From Oscillospiraceae bacterium (GTDB lineage Bacteria > Bacillota > Clostridia > Oscillospirales > CAG-272): a DNA stretch of 33,200 nucleotides. The stretch spans positions 1 through 33,200 of the forward strand of contig SVQT01000023.1 in assembly GCA_015065215.1 (NCBI GenBank), given 5' to 3'. The position numbers were made by a program, and so were the translations under genes. The notes under the pieces were generated by a model. It made no database searches, had not been told where the DNA came from, and worked only from the letters and a program-made list of their open reading frames with translations. Positions 30,437 to 33,200 of this stretch are shown here, piece after piece; position 1 is the first letter of the stretch, and each line of letters opens with the position of its first letter.

Positions 30437-32560
30437 ATGGCCAAACCAAGTAACAGCATCTCTACCCTGCGGGGGGTCGGTCCTGCCAAAGCGGCAGCCT
30501 ACGCCAAGCTGGGCATTCATACCACCACCGATCTGCTCTATCATTTCCCCAGGGCTTATGAAAATCGAGGGGATGTGCGGCTACTCTCCGAGGCACCCGA
30601 AGATCAGCGTACCGCCACTGTTTTGACAATAGGCTCCGAGCCCAAAAGCACTCGTATCAGGGGGCGAATGACCCTGCTGAAATTCAAGGCCTTTGACGAA
30701 AGCGGCGTTTGCGAGATCACCTACTTTAATCAAGATTACCTAAAAAATCGCTTTCTGTTGGGTTCCACCTTCCGTTTTTACGGCAAGGTACAAAAAACCG
30801 CCAGGCGATACAAAATGACCTCACCGGAATCCGAGCCAATCGACGAGAACGCTCCCCTGCCGGATCTGTTGCCTGTCTACCGCCTCTCAGAGGGACTTTC
30901 GCCAAAGCAGATGATCAGCAACGTGCAAACCGTAATGGCGCAAGCAACGCAGACAGAAGATCCCTTACCCGATGAAATCCGCACCGCCGAAAAGCTTTCC
31001 ACCCTTGGGTTTGCCTTGCGAAACATTCATAATCCCACCGACTACGTTTCGCTTGCCGCCGCCAAACGGCGGTTGATCTTTGATGAGTTTTTTATCTTCG
31101 CACTTGGTCTTTCGCTGACCAAACAAAGGGCTGTGCGCAGCGGAGCGCCCATCTGTGACAAAAATGATCTGACCCCCCTGCTCTCACAGCTCCCCTACAC
31201 ACTGACAAGCGCGCAGGCCCGTACCATTGACGAAATCTGCGCCGATCTGGCAAAGCCCACACCGATGAGCCGCATTGTGGTAGGTGATGTAGGGTGCGGC
31301 AAAACGATCTGCGCCGCGGCCGCTATGCTGGTTGCGGTACAAAGCGGCAGGCAAGCTGCCTTGATGGCACCTACCGAAATTCTGGCCCGTCAGCATTATG
31401 AGGATCTTGCCCCCCTCTTTGAAAAAATAGGCATCCGAACAGAGCTGTTGGTCGGCGCTACCGCTCCGGCCAGGAAAAGAAAGATTAAGGAATGCCTTGC
31501 GAACGGCAGCTTGCCCCTTGTGATCGGCACCCAGGCTTTGCTTTCTGAGGGGGTAGAATTTGCCGCCCCCGGTCTGATCGTCACCGACGAACAGCATCGC
31601 TTTGGCGTGCGCCAACGTGCGGCGCTTTCCGAAAAAAATGAGCACGCCCACATGCTGGTTATGAGCGCGACCCCCATCCCCCGCTCACTGGCTCTTGCCC
31701 TTTACGGTGATTTGGAGCTTTCCCGCATTGACGAGATGCCAGCCGGCAGGCAGAGGGTGGATACCTTTGTGGTAGATGAAAGCTATCGCCCCCGTCTTTG
31801 CGCTTTTATCGAAAAGCTCTGTGCCCAGGGGGGGCAGGTCTATATCGTTTGCCCCGCGGTGGAGGAACGGGATGCGGAAATTGACGAGCTGCTTTTGACT
31901 GAAATCGGCGAAACGGCACCGCTGACCGATGACAAGCCCCCGCTGAAAGCGGCGGTGCAGTACGCTAAAGAGCTGCAAGAAACCCTACCCGGGCTCTCGG
32001 TCGCCTTTGTCCACGGCAAAATGAAAAGCAAGGATAAGGAAAAGGCTATGGCGGATTTTGCCGCCGGGAACACCAACATTTTGGTCTCTACCACCGTGAT
32101 TGAGGTTGGGGTCAATGTACCCAATGCCTGCCTGATGGTGGTGGAAAACGCGGACCGTTTTGGGCTTTCCCAATTGCATCAGCTCCGCGGACGTGTGGGG
32201 CGCGGCAAGCGAAAATCCTATTGCATCCTTGTTTCCGACACCGACAGAGGCGGCGAAAGCACCGCCGCAAAGCGCCTTTCGGTGATGCGCTCGACCCACG
32301 ACGGTTTTGCCATTGCTGAGCGGGATCTTGCCTTGCGCGGTCCCGGTGATTTTCTTTCCGGCACCGATAGCGATGCCATCCGCCAAAGCGGTGGCGTAAA
32401 ATTCCGCCTTGCCGCCCTTTGTGACGATACTGGCTTACTCACTGCCGCTTTTACACGGGCACGCGAGTTGATTACCGCGGACCCGGGACTCTTGGCCCAT
32501 CCGCTGCTCAAAAAGACGGTAGACAATATGTTCACATTGGATGCGGATACCATCAGTTAA
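30437..32560 (+). CDS. recG: ATP-dependent DNA helicase RecG
   Basis: A 707-residue protein, close to the usual 680-700. The N-terminal wedge/OB region includes STLRGVGPAKAAAYAKLGIH and the RFYGKVQ strand. The helicase motor has Walker A GDVGCGKT (283-290), the DEQH box DEQHR (384-388), motif III SATPIPRSLALALYGDLELS, and the C-terminal motifs VSTTVIEVGVNVPNACLMVV and QLHQLRGRVGRG. RecG remodels stalled replication forks and branch-migrates junctions. The ATG at 30437 follows GGAGGGAGGTGAGCAT. The next gene starts 23 bp after the stop, so the GH43 gene may be cotranscribed. Confidence 0.97.
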   Translation: MAKPSNSISTLRGVGPAKAAAYAKLGIHTTTDLLYHFPRAYENRGDVRLLSEAPEDQRTATVLTIGSEPKSTRIRGRMTLLKFKAFDESGVCEITYFNQDYLKNRFLLGSTFRFYGKVQKTARRYKMTSPESEPIDENAPLPDLLPVYRLSEGLSPKQMISNVQTVMAQATQTEDPLPDEIRTAEKLSTLGFALRNIHNPTDYVSLAAAKRRLIFDEFFIFALGLSLTKQRAVRSGAPICDKNDLTPLLSQLPYTLTSAQARTIDEICADLAKPTPMSRIVVGDVGCGKTICAAAAMLVAVQSGRQAALMAPTEILARQHYEDLAPLFEKIGIRTELLVGATAPARKRKIKECLANGSLPLVIGTQALLSEGVEFAAPGLIVTDEQHRFGVRQRAALSEKNEHAHMLVMSATPIPRSLALALYGDLELSRIDEMPAGRQRVDTFVVDESYRPRLCAFIEKLCAQGGQVYIVCPAVEERDAEIDELLLTEIGETAPLTDDKPPLKAAVQYAKELQETLPGLSVAFVHGKMKSKDKEKAMADFAAGNTNILVSTTVIEVGVNVPNACLMVVENADRFGLSQLHQLRGRVGRGKRKSYCILVSDTDRGGESTAAKRLSVMRSTHDGFAIAERDLALRGPGDFLSGTDSDAIRQSGGVKFRLAALCDDTGLLTAAFTRARELITADPGLLAHPLLKKTVDNMFTLDADTIS

Positions 32561-32583
32561 TTTCACACAAGGAGATAAAAATT

Positions 32584-33200
32584 ATGATCATTACCGACAT
32601 TACCAAAATTGGTGATCCCCAGATCCTGCTTTTTGAGGATACTTACTATTGCTACGCCACCTCCCCCTTTCAATCCGAGGGCTTTTATGTGTGGGAAAGT
32701 AAAAATTTGACCGAGTGGGGCGAGCCTGTGCTCTGCTTTAGGGCCTGCGACTACTGGGGAGAAAAAGACTTTTGGGCACCTGAGGTCATCTACCATAAGG
32801 GCAAATTTGTCATGCACTACTCCTCTCGGCTAAACGGCTCTCTGCGTTTGGGCGTGGCGGTTGCCGACAACCCCAAGGGCCCCTTTCAAGATGTTCATGG
32901 CAAGCCCATGTTCGATCTGGGCTACGCCACCATTGACGGCTCAGTTTTGGTATGTGAAGAAGGAAACTTCTTTTATTACTCCCGCGATTGCTCTGAGAAC
33001 TGGATTGACGGCGTGCGTAAGAGCCAGACATACTGCATGCGCATGAACGACGACCTGACCGAGGTGGTGGGCGAGCCGATGCTGATGACCACTCCTACCG
33101 AGCCCTTTGAGCTGAAGTCCTTGCACGTGCGTGCCAAGCCAACCCTGTGGAACGAGGGCCCTTGTGTTATCAAGGTGGGTAACAAATATGTTATGAACTA
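32584..33200 (+). CDS. GH43 family glycoside hydrolase (3' end outside window)
   Basis: The frame is open from the ATG at 32584 (AAGGAG 9-10 bases upstream) to the window edge, giving 205 residues. Family motifs of the five-bladed propeller are present: IGDPQILLFEDTYYCYATSP with the catalytic base Asp11, FWAPEVIYHKGKFVMHYSS (63-81), IDGSVL with the pKa-modulating Asp118, and NEGPCVIKVGNKYVMNY with the general acid Glu191. No signal peptide is seen, so it acts in the cytosol. GH43 enzymes release arabinose or xylose from plant oligosaccharides; the subfamily is not clear. Placement behind recG with a 23-bp gap is unusual for a carbohydrate gene. Confidence 0.92.
   Translation, partial: MIITDITKIGDPQILLFEDTYYCYATSPFQSEGFYVWESKNLTEWGEPVLCFRACDYWGEKDFWAPEVIYHKGKFVMHYSSRLNGSLRLGVAVADNPKGPFQDVHGKPMFDLGYATIDGSVLVCEEGNFFYYSRDCSENWIDGVRKSQTYCMRMNDDLTEVVGEPMLMTTPTEPFELKSLHVRAKPTLWNEGPCVIKVGNKYVMN

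Overview
The window looks like a chromosomal segment of an uncultured, probably gut-associated member of the Bacillota (class Clostridia). The evidence is: an L27 precursor with the Firmicutes-type N-terminal extension beside its Prp protease; consensus sigma-A promoters (TTGACA, 17 bp, TATAAT) in front of many genes; strong AGGAGG ribosome sites; CCA encoded in the tRNA genes; and families common in Clostridia (DUF5685, DHHW proteins, BspA-like leucine-rich repeats, GLUG repeats, VanZ). The core genes have moderate to high GC. One block, about 17.1-20.3 kb, is clearly AT-rich and foreign.

Layout. 1-6.0 kb: a two-gene minus-strand operon for large exported Cys/His-repeat proteins. The upstream gene (2035-5871) combines a GLUG beta-helix, Cys-rich modules and a membrane anchor. 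The downstream gene runs off the left edge and ends in near-identical 195-bp tandem repeats. 6.3-8.1 kb: translationally coupled DUF5685 and J-domain genes. 8.1-10.6 kb: an AraC regulator divergent from a GH4 alpha-galactosidase, with a candidate operator in the leader of the latter. 10.6-15.0 kb: a lipoprotein, a membrane-anchored protein, tRNA-Ser(GGA) and a second lipoprotein. 15.0-16.7 kb: rplU-prp-rpmA, with an L21-type leader, preceded by a VanZ-like gene.

16.7-20.5 kb: the most interesting part. A tRNA-Arg(CCU) gene has been split at its anticodon loop by about 3.65 kb of DNA. The insert carries an intact replacement tRNA-Arg(CCU), a DUF2971 gene and a DUF262/DUF1524 (GmrSD-like) gene, but no integrase. 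Base pairing shows that the outer 5' and 3' halves belong to one ancestral tRNA and that the middle copy pairs with itself. The cargo is a candidate anti-phage defence module.

20.6-33.2 kb: a 5'-truncated BspA-like gene, a small membrane protein, a GH3 glycosidase, the classic rpsO-pnp pair with structured leaders, a divergent helical-protein/XRE-regulator pair, a DHHW-family exported protein, a BspA-like lipoprotein, recG, and the 5' part of a GH43 glycosidase that runs off the right edge. The GH4, GH3 and GH43 enzymes together suggest a life on plant or host glycans. The leucine-rich, GLUG and Cys-rich proteins suggest a decorated cell surface.
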